Assembly: GCA_023078555.1 (NCBI GenBank)
Contig: CM041201.1
Span: 2,735,713-2,799,712, forward strand
Direction of reading: 5' to 3'
Source of the DNA: Ulva prolifera
Lineage: Eukaryota; Chlorophyta; Ulvophyceae; Ulvales; Ulvaceae
Length of the DNA: 64,000 nucleotides
Shown: piece after piece, positions 46,301 to 58,198 of the stretch
Layout: each line of letters begins with the position of its first letter
How positions within the stretch are numbered: the first letter of the stretch is position 1
The notes under the pieces: generated by a model
Seen by the model: the letters and a program-made list of their open reading frames with translations, nothing else
Databases searched by the model: none
Told to the model about the DNA's origin: nothing
Program-made: the position numbers and the translations under genes

Positions 46301-49300
46301 AAGACGTCCCCAGTGAACTCCGGCAGCGCGCCGGACCACCCCTCGAAGTGGAGCGCTATGCCCTGTGCCGGGCACAGCTCGCCGGGGTCGCCCTGGGCGC
46401 CGCCGTCGGATATGTTTGTGAAGTCGAGGGAGAGGCCGGCGGAAGCCGCGGCGCCCGCGGCGGGCGCGGCCGCGGCGCGCCACAGCCGGCAGAGCAGCAG
46501 CGCGAGGCTCGGGTGCTCCATGAACTCGGGCGCCGTGAGGCGCACGTTGACCTGCACAATTGGAGCAGGCCGGCTGTCTGAATGCTTCTGTGCGGGGGTG
46601 GGGGGCAGCTGAGGTGTCACCGGAGCTGAACGCAGCCTGCGTCCCCAACACATGACACCAGAGGCTCCGGTATAGAATGCTGAGCACAGAGATCCCTCAG
46701 CACTGCTCTGGACAACATCTCGGGAACCATATTTTCCCTCTACGCAGGAGCTGTGGCAGCGCAGCAGTGGAAGCAGCGGCCATATGTTCAAGCGTGCGTG
46801 CTGTTGTAAACCGTACCTAATTAAATGCATCGGCACAATCTGTGTCACGCTGGGTTTTCTAGGTACGCAGCTAGATACATCAAAACATGAGTTTCTTCGG
46901 GGTGACTGATGCAAAAATGATTTAGACACAAGTTCGACCTAGACCCCATGTAACGCTGGCTAATCTAGCGATCCTTGCGGTTAAGTACGGTATACAGCAG
47001 TGTGTATGTGCGCCACGCGTCGGCGCACACCTGTGCGCGAGGCGTGCTGTGGTACACCGCCGGCAGATGCCACAGCCGCATCTGCGGCGTGTCGAGTAGC
47101 CTCTGCGGTGGCACCCGCCGCCGCGCCACCTCCGACGGGAAGTGCAAGCCGCCGCTGCGGCCCCCCGCAGCCGGGGCGGCGGGGGGCCGGGGGACAAACG
47201 CTCCGCTGCTGTCGAAGCACGCCGGCACATCATAGCGCAGGGTGGCGTGGTAGCTGCTTGGCGGAGGGGGCTGGAGCGCCTCGGCGGGAGGGGCGGCGGC
47301 GGCGGCGGCGGGGGCGCAGGCGGCCCAGGGGGCTGTCAGCGAGGTGGGTAGCGGGGCGCTCTGGAAGGGGAAGCCGAACCACGGCTCGAAGCCCGCCTGC
47401 ACCGACGCCAAAGCCTTCGAACGCGTGTGCTGCAAGGTCAAGGAGAGCCTGTGTTTTGGATAGGTGGGTATGCAGGGGTGATTGATCAGGGAGTGCGCTA
47501 CAAGGCGTGGCAGGCGTAGCAGCCACTACTGGCATGCCTACAGCGCACACAGCGAGGCCAGAGCAGCTGCTTCGCAGCGGCTTCTCGCTGCAGGGATGCA
47601 ACAGAAAGGTGGGCGGGCCGCTGGCAGCCTTGAGGAGCACGAGGGCAAGGTGCTGGTGTTGAGCGAAAAGCGCCAACCGCGCAGGGTTCATTGTCAACTG
47701 ATGAGGATGGGGTGCCTACATACCGGGTAGTCCTGCTTGAGTGGCAGCCTCACTCGTAACAGCTGGTGCTGTATGGTTTTGAATACAAGAAACGCCCAGA
47801 GCTGCCCTACAACACAGCTCATGCACAGACAGATGGGGCACATGCGCGACGCAGTCGCTGAACCTGCAACGCCGAGGCACATGAGAGGGGACCATACAGA
47901 GGCTCCGGGCAGCGAGGCGACCGCAGCAGCCGCTGTGTCGTACGCATCTATCACCGCGTCCACGCGGAGCATGGACGTCGGGGAGGGCAGCATGCCCAGC
48001 AGGCACGCTGACACCGCAGCGGCGTCGAAGGCGCCGTAGGCGAACGGCCCGGCGATGCAGTGGCGGCGGGGGTAGCGCATCATCTGCTCCGCGAGCTCTG
48101 CGGCGTGCTCGCTCATGTCCTCCGGCTCGAGGCTGTACCTGCAGGCGGCGGAGCGCGAAATTGCAGTGTGGCGTCAGGCTGATCCTCGGAGCACGTTGAT
48201 GAACGAGCTTGTCATTATGAACATTAGCCCTGCGATTGTTTTGCCCTTCAATCTGGGCAGGTCAAACGAAACTGCGGGGTGCAGAGCAAGCGCATGGCTG
48301 CGGGGTGCAGAGGAAGCGCATGGCTGCGGGGTGCAGAGGAAGCGCATGGCTGCGGGGTGCAGAGCAAGCGCATGGCTGCGGGGTGCAGAGGAAGCGCATG
48401 GCTGCGGGGTGCAGAGGAAGCGCGCAGAGGAAGCGCATGGCTGCGGGGTGCAGAGGAAGCGCATGGCTGCGGGGTGCAGAGCAAGCGCATGGCTGCGGGG
48501 TGCAGAGGAAGCGCATGGCTGCGGCGTGCAGAGCAAGCGCATGGCTGCGGGGTGCAGAGGAAGCGCATGGCTGCCCGTTGCCGCTGCGGGTAGAGCTTGT
48601 GGAGGGCTGCGGGTAGAGCAGGGTCGCCAGTGCCAGTGCGCACACACGACATCGACAGCGCATGTGGTCCCATTAATTCGGAGTTGTCAATGTGCACTTT
48701 AGGTTACCGCTCAGTAAATTCAGATATTTTTCACTTTAAAGGATCGGTCCATGGTGCAGACTCAGGAGCAGGGCATGCATGATCGATACGGCGCTCCGCG
48801 GGACTCGGCTGAAGCCCAGCATGGCCCTGTTGAGTAGGTGCAACACACCCTCCAGGGTGCACCCCAAGCACCAGGGTGCACCCCAAGCACCAGGGTGCAC
48901 CCCAAGCACCAGGGTGCACCCCAGCCGCACCAGGGTGCACCCCAAGCACCAGGGTGCACCCCAGCCGCACCTGAACTCTGCTTCCGCGGCAGTGCGCAGC
49001 TCTTCCCAGCAGTGCTCCGGAGGAGCCTGAGCGAGCATGGCCAGGTACTCAAACACCACCGCCAGAGGCTTGAGCGGCACCGCAGCCGCGCCGTCTTCCT
49101 CCGGGCAGAAGCAGGCCGCCACACCCTCCGGCGTCAGCGCGATGTCCACCTGCACCGCAGCCCCAACAATGTGTCACGCGTTTCCCCCCCTTTTTTTTTC
49201 TTCTTCAAATGTGTCACGCGTTTCGTGTCTGTCTCCCCTCGCTCACGCAGAGAATGTCTGTGTGTCTCAGGTGGGTGCATCGCCAGGATGGGAACTCCAT

Positions 49301-52300
49301 GACGAGACGCAGAGTTTCACCAAGAATCACGATCTGATGCTTGCTGGCTCAACTCATGTACAGAAGCATGTGCACCCTACCGGATGAAATACGACACGTT
49401 TGCGCAGGGCGTCAAACACGTTTCCATCTCCGAAGAGGAACCATGCTTGGTTGGCGAAGATGAGATCAAAGGTCCACTGGCCAGATCGAGAAGATGGATT
49501 GTATAAAACACTTTAATCAACAAAGCTCGCATTCGTGATCATTTGGATGTGGTGACAGCAGGTTGCAGCGCATGCATCGGCTGACTGGTGCATCAGCAGC
49601 AGGACGCCCCCGTGTCTCGGCCACGGTGCCTGTGAACCTGTCGCCCACTGGAGCCAGATCACGTGGGCGCAGCACCGACAGCAGAGCCACTGCCAAACAG
49701 GGCAGTGATGAGGAAGCAAGAGGCATCCAGTCGACGAGTCGGCGCTAATTGTATGTATGCATGGCTGCATCGCACTCATCCCATCGCCACTTCAGCAGAA
49801 GCCGGTTGCGCCAGATCACTGTGTCGTGCAGACGTGCATGGCGACTTTGATATGGACACGCATCGCGATTTGCGCCCTCGGGGCGTCGCCAGGCATCAGA
49901 TAGTACCAGCCATGGGGCAAGCTAACGAGTGCGATGCCACGGCACGTATGCGATCATCTCAAACAGCACGAGCGGGGGCAGCATGCCTGGAAGAGCCAGT
50001 AGGCGGCATTGCGGGAGAAGCCGTTGTCGTCGCTGTACGCCTCCACCTCCGCTGCCCAGCCCCGCTGCTTCAGCGCGGCCACCAGCGACCCCCCGCCCTC
50101 CCACTGCAGCACGCGCTCCAGGTACTCTGCCAGCTGCCGCAGCTCCACCGCCGCTGCGGGCGTTGCGGCGGCGGCGCTGCGCGCATGCCGGTCTGGGCAG
50201 TTGGCGCGGGGCCACTGCCAGGTGAGGGAGAGGCAGCTGGAGGTGATCGCCGGCGCCACGTGAATCGTGTGGCCTGCATCGCAGCCGCTCTGCGGGTCGG
50301 CTCACAGCGCAGGGTGTGATCGAAAAGCACGGGATCAACCAGTTGATTATTACTGTCAGCGACGCGGCCATGACAGCTCAGTACAACAAGGCTTGCAATT
50401 GAAGGTGTGTCGATGTTGGTGTGTGGGAGTGGAGTTGACCAGGCGCCGTGTCCAGGTACTAGGGGATGACTGCTGTGACTTGGGTGCGCTGCGGCCCATT
50501 CTTGTGCTGCACGCTGTGTTTCTGCCCTGCTGCCTGCCTCCTCGATGTTGTCCCTTGTTTTCACGCACAGCGGAACCCCGGGAGCAGCGCAGCATGTGCG
50601 GACCGGCCACATCACACAGCATGCGTGGCTACCTCATTACACAGAATGAATTGAAACAACTGCTACCAATGCAGCTGCCCACGCCTCCGCGCAGCCCACA
50701 AGCCCTCCTTTTCAGCCGCCGACACCACAAGGACCCTCCGATTGATCACCAGCGGCTGGAGCAGAACAACTCAAAATACGCATAGGGGAACAACAAAAGG
50801 GGGGAAAAAACAGTTGCTTTAATAAACACTTCACACGAGAACGGCGGGGGGAGGCCACACCGTCGAACGGCAGGGGCATCTGGGAGTAGTCTGGAGCATC
50901 CTCGGGGGCACGCGGCACGGCGGAGAATGCGTCGGCGACCATCCGCTGCAGCTTCGGCAGCGGCTCGGCACCGATGAGCACGACGGCGAGGTTCTGGGCG
51001 CCGCAGTAGCGCGCGCAGTGCCGCTGCAGCACGGCGTGCACGTCCACGCCTGCAGCCACGGCGCTGCGTTTCTTTCACCTGCGGCGCACACGCGCCCGCA
51101 TCGGTGCTGCCTGCGGCGGCAATGAAGGGCCTGGGTGGGCGGAGGATGCGTGGCACAAAGCAGCGATGTGCGGGCGATGCTGAGGTATGGTGCAGGGGTG
51201 CTACTGTTGAAAGTGCCATCGAGGCCGTGCACATGCGCGTCGAGTGGCCACCCTATCTGGGACCGCACACGGAGCGGCGGGCCAAGATGTGGCATATGGA
51301 GCGGCAGGTCCTGGTGGCTCTGCGCAGTGCCGCCGTCACTCTGGCCCGCGCATGCATGCGCACAGCGCCCGCACACGGCAGCGCGAGCACAGCACAGCAA
51401 CCCCCCCTTTGCGCTCAGCACACAAGGCATCCCGTCACCAGCACGCTGCACAGGGCACGCGCCACGGTGCAGGGCAAGCGCCGGGGTGGAGGCATGCATG
51501 CGGCGGCGCACCCGCGGCCTTCGGGTACTCCCACAGGGACCGGCGGTCGCCCCAGGCGAAGTGGCGGCAGGGGTGGCCGGGGCGGGCAGTGGAGACCTGC
51601 AGCTGCAGCAGCCGCTCCGCGTCGAGGCCGACGACCGCCTGGAACTCGGAGTCGACGGCGCGGACCTGCACACCACGGCGGCTGCCGTCACATGTGGCGC
51701 AGCTGCGGCCACTACTTCTGGACACATCGGGCTGGTCTGGAGCCCCCACCAGAGCGCCGCGGGATGGCTGGAGAGCGCGGGGATGCACGCGATCATGCAT
51801 GCATTGATGAAGCGTGGCTACGTCCAAGGGCATTCTACATAGTTGCGGGTTGGAAGGCAAACGCACGCACGCACCTCTAAAGCAGGGTGCTGCCAAGCAT
51901 GCTCATGGCTAGCCATGTGACCCACTTCAATACACAAGAAACCACGCCGCAGTCTTTTGATCCAGAACTCCAAGCCATGACTGACCCGTTAGCAGCATAC
52001 CACAACAGCGAGATCAACTAGTTCCAAGGCACTGTGACAGCGAATCACGACACACTTGAACGGGACCAGGGACGCCACAGCTGGCGTGAGGCCGCGCATG
52101 CGTATGTGCGCATGCATGCTCACGCGGACAGTGCAACACCTGCGACACCACCCACCCTCTCTCCAAGCTGCACACACGCACACACCCTGTGATTGGTGGC
52201 TTCTGCGTTGCCCTGGCGGAGCTACCGGCCACCCCGACTTTGCCCTTGTCTCACACACTCACACACGGGTGCACCGCGTCCGCACGCACGCACACGCGCT

Positions 52301-54456
52301 TCAGCACCCTGCAAGCAACGCGCACCTCCCGGGCCATCGCGTCGGCGCGCAGTCGCGGCTCGACAAAGAGGTGGGCGAGGCGGTCGAGCGCCCCGCGCAT
52401 GCCATCGGCGTCGGCGTCGCAGTGGAAGCAGGCGTGGTGCGCCTCGGTGAAGGCGTTGCTGTCGCCGGCGTGGCGCGCGAGGTACGCGTCGAGCTCGCCT
52501 TCCCCGGGGTATCGCCGGTTGCCGAGGAACAGCATGTGCTCGAGGAAGTGCGCCGCGCCCTGCACGCAGCCGTCTTGCTGTTTTGTTCTTGGTAGGTTCT
52601 TCTCTGGGGGGATTAAGAAGCACCGTGGAGCCGGTATGGGATGAACAAAAACATATCGAGCTGGGCCGGGAGGACGGGCGTGTGTGTGCTTGCTGTTGCT
52701 ACAGCAGAGTGCATGGGTCGGGCACAAGATGACGATTCGGCGCAGTACGCATCGCACGCGGCGTCCGCCGGGAAAGCATGCGGCGAGCGCGGCCGATACG
52801 CGCCCGATGTTGACAGTTCGGGCACAGCGGCACGTGTACAAGGCACCTATTGCGAGAGCGTGGACCGACGTATGCAGAGCACCTCGGCACACTACAAGGC
52901 ATTGCAACCAGCAGCAACTTGCAAGGTCACAGTCAGGGAAGCAGGTCAGGTGTGTGGGGAGACGGGTGCGTCTGGGGGGAGTGTGGGGGGGCTGGGACCC
53001 CAGACGCACATGAGCGTCTGGGGTCTCAGCGCGGAGACGGGTGCGTTTGCTTCCACACACGAGGCAGGTGTGGAGCATGCTCCGGGAGTGGCCAGCCCTG
53101 TAGGCACGCTTGCCAACCCTGTAGGCATGCTTCGGAATGGAGTGCCTGGTCTGGGTCGCAGTCCGGGCAGGAAGTGCAGGGAGTGTGAGATGCTGGTGTC
53201 CGCGTTCGAGCACAACCCGCTGTGGCCCTGGACCCTCGGCGCTGGGGGTCCTTCAGCACTGCCGGGGATCTCCACGGTTGCTGGGATGGTGTGGTGGCCG
53301 CGGGATTCGCCTCGACTTCCGGACATCCATGGTGTGCTTGTGGACAGCCCCAGGCACTGGCGCATGATCACCGCAGATGCCCAGAGGCTCAACGAAACGG
53401 ACGAGCTGCCAACATCAAGCTGTGGCTAGCGGCCATGCATGCAGCGCTTGCGCTTGAGGATGTCGTGGGTTTGTGACAGCTGGCCGTCGCTGGGTGCATG
53501 TGTCAGCCTTTGCATGGCCTGTGGCAGGGACCAAGGCTGTGTCTGGCAAGTTGGCCTGAGTGAACGGGGCATTTCTGAGGACACTAGATGTTCCGCTCAA
53601 GGGATCAACACTGCCAGGGTGGCTGCGTCTCATGTTCTTGCTGCACCGGAGGTGGCGTGGCACCAGTCAGGATGAACACGCTGACATGGTGCGAGGCCGC
53701 ATCCGCCAGCAGCATGAGAGATGCGTGAGCATGGCAGCGTGCTCATCCTGACGTCATGTGTGACTTTGTTCAGCTGAGTACGGGTTAGAGTGACTATATG
53801 GGCACAAGGATGCCTGGTGTTGCGCGGGGACTGTGTTGCAGCACAGATGTGCGTGTGCAAGAGAGCTTTGCTTGTCAGGCGCCGCCAGAAATGCCATCAC
53901 AGGATGCTACAGGCACGGACTCGTGTAGGAAGCGGGAAGCGGTCGGGTGCAAGGGAACGCCAGGCGCAGGAGCAGCATACTTGCAGCTCCTCTGGGTCTG
54001 AAAAAGACCCGACTTTCAGAACGACAGCAGCAGAACACATGGGATCGTATTCTTCGTCTTCCGGTGCCTTAGTGATCCCATGCGGCAGCCATTCATTGCG
54101 ATGCTTCTGGCTGTGTGCGTGCATGTGTGATGCATCACCTGCATGTCTCTGTGGGGCATGCTGGTGTCTGAATTCTCCACGCTTCCGTGGATCCTCGATG
54201 AGCAACACTTCGACTCCATTTTCAAGCTACATCCCACAACACGTATCAAAGGAGGTGCGTGGCGTGCTGGAAGAAGCAACTGCGCAATGCCTTGCCCTCG
54301 GAGGCCTTAGAAAGCCATTACCAGTGCCTATCATGCAGGCCCCAGCCCATCAGGGGTGCACTGCATGATAGACACTAGCACATGATGGCGTACCGTTACG
54401 GATTTGTACCGCCTGTGGTCGAGGTCTGAAGTCACAATGTCAACTTCGGATGCCAT
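43378..54456 (-). CDS. M16 metallopeptidase, nardilysin/insulin-degrading-enzyme type
   Basis: Thirteen phased exons: 54456-54394, 54226-53981, 52559-52326, 51665-51512, 51049-50861, 50273-49987, 49149-48971, 48138-47955, 47429-47031, 46551-46075, 45669-45142, 44760-44467 and 43956-43378; about 1270 aa. It starts MASEVDIVTSDLDHRRYKSV; LENGVEVLLIEDP follows. GSFSDPEELQ joins GAAHFLEHMLFLG, the inverted zinc motif HxxEH (H107, E110, H111). Exon 4 gives AVDSE with E188, exactly 76 residues after H111, the family's third zinc ligand. Later landmarks are EGGGSLVAALKQRGW, VDIALTPEGV, FEPWFGFPF, RLWHLP and FLRTQRQLGYDV. An insert with EDEEYD before GSFSDP recalls nardilysin's acidic insert. An Arg/Gly-rich insert lies in exon 11. 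Exon 6 appears to end at a GC donor (CAG/GCATGC). Cleaves peptides in a closed chamber; location not predicted. The boundaries of exons 8-10 are least certain. Confidence 0.92.
44117..44262 (+). repeat. Dispersed repeat family A copy inside a protease intron
   Basis: Carries GAGGACATTGACA, GGGACCACATGCCGAAGGGG, ACCACCC and CCCCCCCTCAGACAACTG in family A order. It sits in the intron between exons 12 and 13 of the minus-strand M16 gene. Confidence 0.75.
45092..45114 (+). repeat. Poly-G tract in a protease intron
   Basis: 23 consecutive G residues in the intron between exons 11 and 12 of the M16 gene. On the sense strand of that gene it is a poly-C run close behind the donor at 45141. Confidence 0.95.
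48272..48574 (+). repeat. 26-bp minisatellite, about 11-12 units
   Basis: Unit GCGCATGGCTGCGGGGTGCA plus GAGGAA or GAGCAA. One unit near 48421 is truncated. As 26 is not a multiple of three, every frame on both strands stays open and shows the same residues in rotation, which creates spurious long reading frames. It lies in the intron 48970-48139 of the M16 gene. Confidence 0.95.
48667..48745 (-). repeat. Dispersed repeat family A, minus-strand copy
   Basis: Read on the minus strand: ATCTGAATTTACTGAGC, then ACATTGACAACTCCGAATTA and GGGAC. It has the left two thirds of the family and sits between the two minisatellites in the same protease intron. Confidence 0.7.
48847..48966 (+). repeat. 19-bp minisatellite, about 6 units
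   Basis: Unit CCAAGCACCAGGGTGCACC, with two units carrying CAGCCG in place of CAAG. The array ends within a few bases of the splice donor (48970) of M16 exon 7. Confidence 0.95.
52991..53030. repeat. 17-bp inverted repeat hairpin
   Basis: GCTGGGACCCCAGACGC and GCGTCTGGGGTCTCAGC pair at 16 of 17 positions around a 6-nt loop, in the long second intron of the M16 gene. Confidence 0.85.
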
Positions 54457-54942
54457 AGCACGTTGACGGGCTGTTGATGCAGATGTGTACCGTCTCACCG
54501 AAAATATTCGACTCTTATCACTAAATACCTTGATTTGCACATGTTGCCCCCGGAGTCGAGCTGCGATTAATGACATGCAGACATTCCTGGCGCAGCTTTT
54601 GGCAAACGCCCAAGCCATGCAACATGCTCCATGAGGCAAGTGGACTACACGCCAGATAGCTTCGAACCTGATTCATTGCGGGCTGAAGAAACGCTGCCAT
54701 CGTCGTCGCCTCACCAGTGCGTGTGGCTGTGCACTGACAGGAGTGCTGGCGCGTGATAGCCTGATCAGTGAGGTGGCGTCAGGGGTGTACGCCATGCCAT
54801 GACGAGGTACCTCGGGCGAACGTGATCACATACGTCGGGCCCAGCATCACAAAATGGAGCCAGTGAGTGACGTCATGCAGACCGCAATATGTTGCACACT
54901 GCTGTCAATTATAAGTTTGACGTGTGCGCTAGGTCGCCTTCC
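54457..54942. promoter_or_regulatory. Shared upstream region of two divergent genes
   Basis: The M16 protease starts at 54456 on the minus strand and the glutaredoxin-DUF547 gene near 54943 on the plus strand. About 486 bp must hold both promoters. No convincing TATA box was identified apart from TATAAG at 54911, which would suit the plus-strand gene only if translation starts at 54943. Confidence 0.5.
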
Positions 54943-57900
54943 ATGTTGCTATCGAGATTTTGCAGACACAGCCAGGCAAACAACTCGTCACACCAACCGC
55001 ATCGACGCATATTTTCAACGTTACCAACAGATCGATCACGCTGCACTGTCATGTCAGCGGTCGGAATCGTAACCACTGTAGGATGCCCTTACTGCAAGAA
55101 GGCAAAGGCAGCACTAGCGGAGAAGGGGATAAAATACCAAGAGGCTGAACTGGGGACGGCCCGTGATGTGCTGGCAAAGGTCAAAGAAACTACTGGGCAA
55201 GGCACAGTCCCGCAGGTGTGTCTCCATGAAGCGGTGCCTTGACGACCTCAAGTGCGGATCTGCAGTTCCGGGATGTGAACTGACATAAGCCAAGGTGACA
55301 GCAGCCTGCACCAGTGTGCAACAGCGTTTCGTCCGTTTGTAAGTATTTTGCCACCATGCTCGTTGGATGGTGCCATGTTGGCTGAGTTCTGAGACAGCAT
55401 TATCCCGCCTCATGACGTCCACGCTCAACTCGCCAAGTGTGCGCCGTACACAGATCTTCATTGGAGGGGACTTCATCGGAGGAGCCAGTGAATTACTTGA
55501 TCTCATGGGTCAAGGCAAGCTGTCGGAACGGCTAGACGCGGCCGAGGGCAAGGGCGCCTTCCCAGATGACATCGCTACGCTCATCTCACAGCGCGCTCCC
55601 AAGGACGCACCGGCAGCAGTAGACGAGGAAATCAAGGCTCTCAAAAAGTCGCTCAAAGACAACATGCCACGCTCGGTGATCACTGCCACGTACGCATCTC
55701 GTGTTAAGAAACGACCCCCACTGCGCCTCGATCATCCCGAGTCTGCTTGCTGTTGGCCTGTCGCATGACGAAAACTCCCGAAAGCAACGACTGCCTGCAC
55801 TCCCATCAAACCTGACCTGTACTTTTCTAACCCTCGTAACCCATCACCATGCGTGCGTGTGCAGAAATGGCACCACGCAAGGCATCTCTGACGCAGACTT
55901 GAAATCCCACCTGTCCTCTCTCCCCTCCGCGCCATCAGACCCCACCGCCACCGTTGAGAAACTCCTGCTCTCACGCGTCATCGCACCTATCACAGGCGCC
56001 CCCACGCCCAGCTACCGCCTCACCGACGACGCGCGTCCGGCCGAACTGCCAACCGGCAAGCCCCTCAACTGCCACATCGAATGGTACGGGGACGCCCGCA
56101 ACGCAGTCGACGTGTCCGGCGACCTCCGGGGCCGCATCCTGGAGCTCTACGACGCATACCTGGCTCCAGACGGGAAGGCCGTGGACTATGACGGCATGAA
56201 AGGGGATGAGCGGTTTGACGCGTATGTCGATGCTACTGTGGAGCTCAACAAGGTCGATGTCTCACAGCTTTCACGTGACGGTATGCTCGTACCGGCCTTT
56301 CCACGCCCCTCCTCGCCGGGGCTCATCTGCCCTGCGTCTGCGTGGCCCGTGCGCGCACCACAGGCGGCAGTCTCATCCCGTGCGCGCCCCGTGCAGAGAA
56401 GATCGCGTTCTTCATCAACGTCTACAACGCGCTCATCGTGCACGGCACGGTGACACACGGCGTGCCTAAGAGCATCGTCAGCCGCGTGCGCTTCTTCGGC
56501 AAGGTCAACTACGTCATCGGCGGCATGGCCTACACGGTGCGCCCGCCTCCTCTCCCACACCCACCCTCCATGCCATCTCTCCCTGCTGGCCCCCTCCGTG
56601 TCCGCGTGTGGAATAGCGGACGGTCGACCGGCGGGCATGAGGACACTCGGACGTGTCACATTAATTGTAAAAATAATGGCAGCGCAGCCGTCCGTGGTGG
56701 GTGCACTGTGCCATGGACATCCGCAAAGCTGCCGGAGAGCCCCCGGCCTGCCGGTGGACCCAAGAGTGTCGCCGTCTGGGTCCTCCCCGCAGCCCGCGCG
56801 GAGCCCAGCAACTGCCGCGAGAGAGTGGTAGCCTCCACTCGAGTGCACAATTCATGCTCATCCTCGTCTGTCGGCAGTGAACCCTCCGGGGTTGTCGTCT
56901 GGAGGTCAACGCCGGTGCAGCCGCGAGGTAGGTGTGGGGCCTGTGCAGGCCGACGACATCGAGCACGGCATCCTGCGCTCCAACGCCGTCGCGCCCGCCT
57001 CCATCGGCGCCCTCCTCAAGCTGCCCTTCCTCGCACACCCGCAGTTCAAGAAAGGCGACCCGAGACGCGGCTACGTCGTCTCGCCGCTGGACCCCCGCAT
57101 CCACTTCGCGCTCGTCTGCGGCGCCAAGAGCTGCCCCCCCATCAAGCTCTACACCCCGGACAACCTCGACGAGGGCCTGCAGGTGGGCGCCCCCCTCTGC
57201 CTCTGTGCTGCCGTGCCGTGGTTGCGAAGTCATGTAGGAGTGACTGCCCAGGCGAGCTGTGGGCGCTGACTCGGCCCCGAGGCGGGGTCAGGTGGTGGAT
57301 GGCCGCGCATTATGGCTGGCGGCGGCTTCGCTTTGGCGGCGTGTGCAGCTAGGCTGCAGCTGCGGGGGTGCGCAGGTTGCGCGCACGGTCGCACATGGAC
57401 TGCCTCTCATGCTGACCTGACGTTTCATGCGTGACGACGCGCATCGGGTAGTGGCGTGGGCGTGTGGAACCTGAGGGCTGCAGCAAGCTTGTGTTGCATC
57501 AGAACACCTCTGGACTTGTGTCGCTATCACGTATCTGTCTTGATGTGTTGGATGCTGCGCTGGATTCGCGCCGTGCAATGGAGTATGGCCGCCGTGCACC
57601 ATCGAGGCAATGCGAGGTGCAATTCTGTGGGTGCCCGGGAGCAGCTGCTGGCAGGGCGCTGCCCGCAAGGCGACAGCTGCAGCGGCAGAGCGTGCTGCGC
57701 CGCTGTCGAGCAGGCCGTGGCTCCGGGGGTGCAGCTACAGCAGCCGGCCTGTGGCCAGCATCTATCCGTGGCGAAGAGCTGCATGCATACGTACATGCAT
57801 GGCGGTGTATGCGCTGCGTCCATGGCACATGCGATGCATCTACCAAGTGGCCCTGTGACCGCGTTGACGGACGCACCTGTGGCTGCTGTTTCCGAGAACG

Positions 57901-58198
57901 AGACCGGTGGCTGGCACGATGTCAGGTATCACTTTCATGTCAAGTGTCTGTGCAGGAGGCTGGCTCGGCGTTCTGTGAGGGCGAGGTCGAGGTCGACATG
58001 GAGACTCGGACTGTGCTGATGTCCTCCATCTTCAAGTGGTACGGAGGGGACTTTGCCAAGGGTGAAAAGGACCGCCTGGCGAAGATTGCTGAATACTGCT
58101 CCCCTGAGAAGAAGCAGCAGCTGCTGGAGCTGTCCCAGTCGGAGAAGTCTGTGCACCTCAAGTACAAGGATTACGACTGGTCCGTGAACTCAAAGTAG
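54943..58198 (+). CDS. Glutaredoxin-DUF547 fusion protein, probably organelle-targeted
   Basis: Exons 54943-55215, 55454-55689, 55865-56280, 56397-56536, 56949-57182 and 57956-58198, all in phase, 513 aa. The N-terminal 36 residues (MLLSRFCRHSQ, RRIFSTL) look like a mitochondrial or plastid transit peptide. Without them translation could begin at the ATG at 55051, and an in-frame ATG also lies at 54889. Residues about 41-120 are a dithiol glutaredoxin: active site CPYC at 48-51, TVPQ at 88-91 (cis-Pro glutathione site), then IFIGGDFIGGASELLDL. A Lys/Ser-rich linker and VEKLLLSRVIAPIT with YRLTDDARP may be a degenerate DEP domain. From about 309 comes DUF547: EKIAFFINVYNALIVHG, FFGKVNYVIGG, DPRIHFALVCGAKSCPP and SSIFKWYGGDF. 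Plants have glutaredoxin-DEP-DUF547 proteins; their exact role is unknown. A redox or disulfide/glutathione function is inferred from CPYC. Confidence 0.92.

Noticed and set aside
43467..47485. Many long plus-strand frames rich in Arg, Ala and Pro
   Set aside because: They are antisense shadows of GC-rich M16 exons, whose minus-strand frames match the family in order and phase.
48115..48702. Long overlapping reading frames on both strands with repeated HGCGVQRKRMAAGC-like units
   Set aside because: Produced by the 26-bp minisatellite, which keeps all frames open. It lies in a well-phased intron of the M16 gene.
52251..53213. Open frame extending upstream of the HFLEH exon as a possible protease N-terminus
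   Set aside because: The sequence has no M16 features. The acceptor GTGCAG before GAAHFLEH joins in phase to GSFSDPEELQ at 53981, which matches the family.
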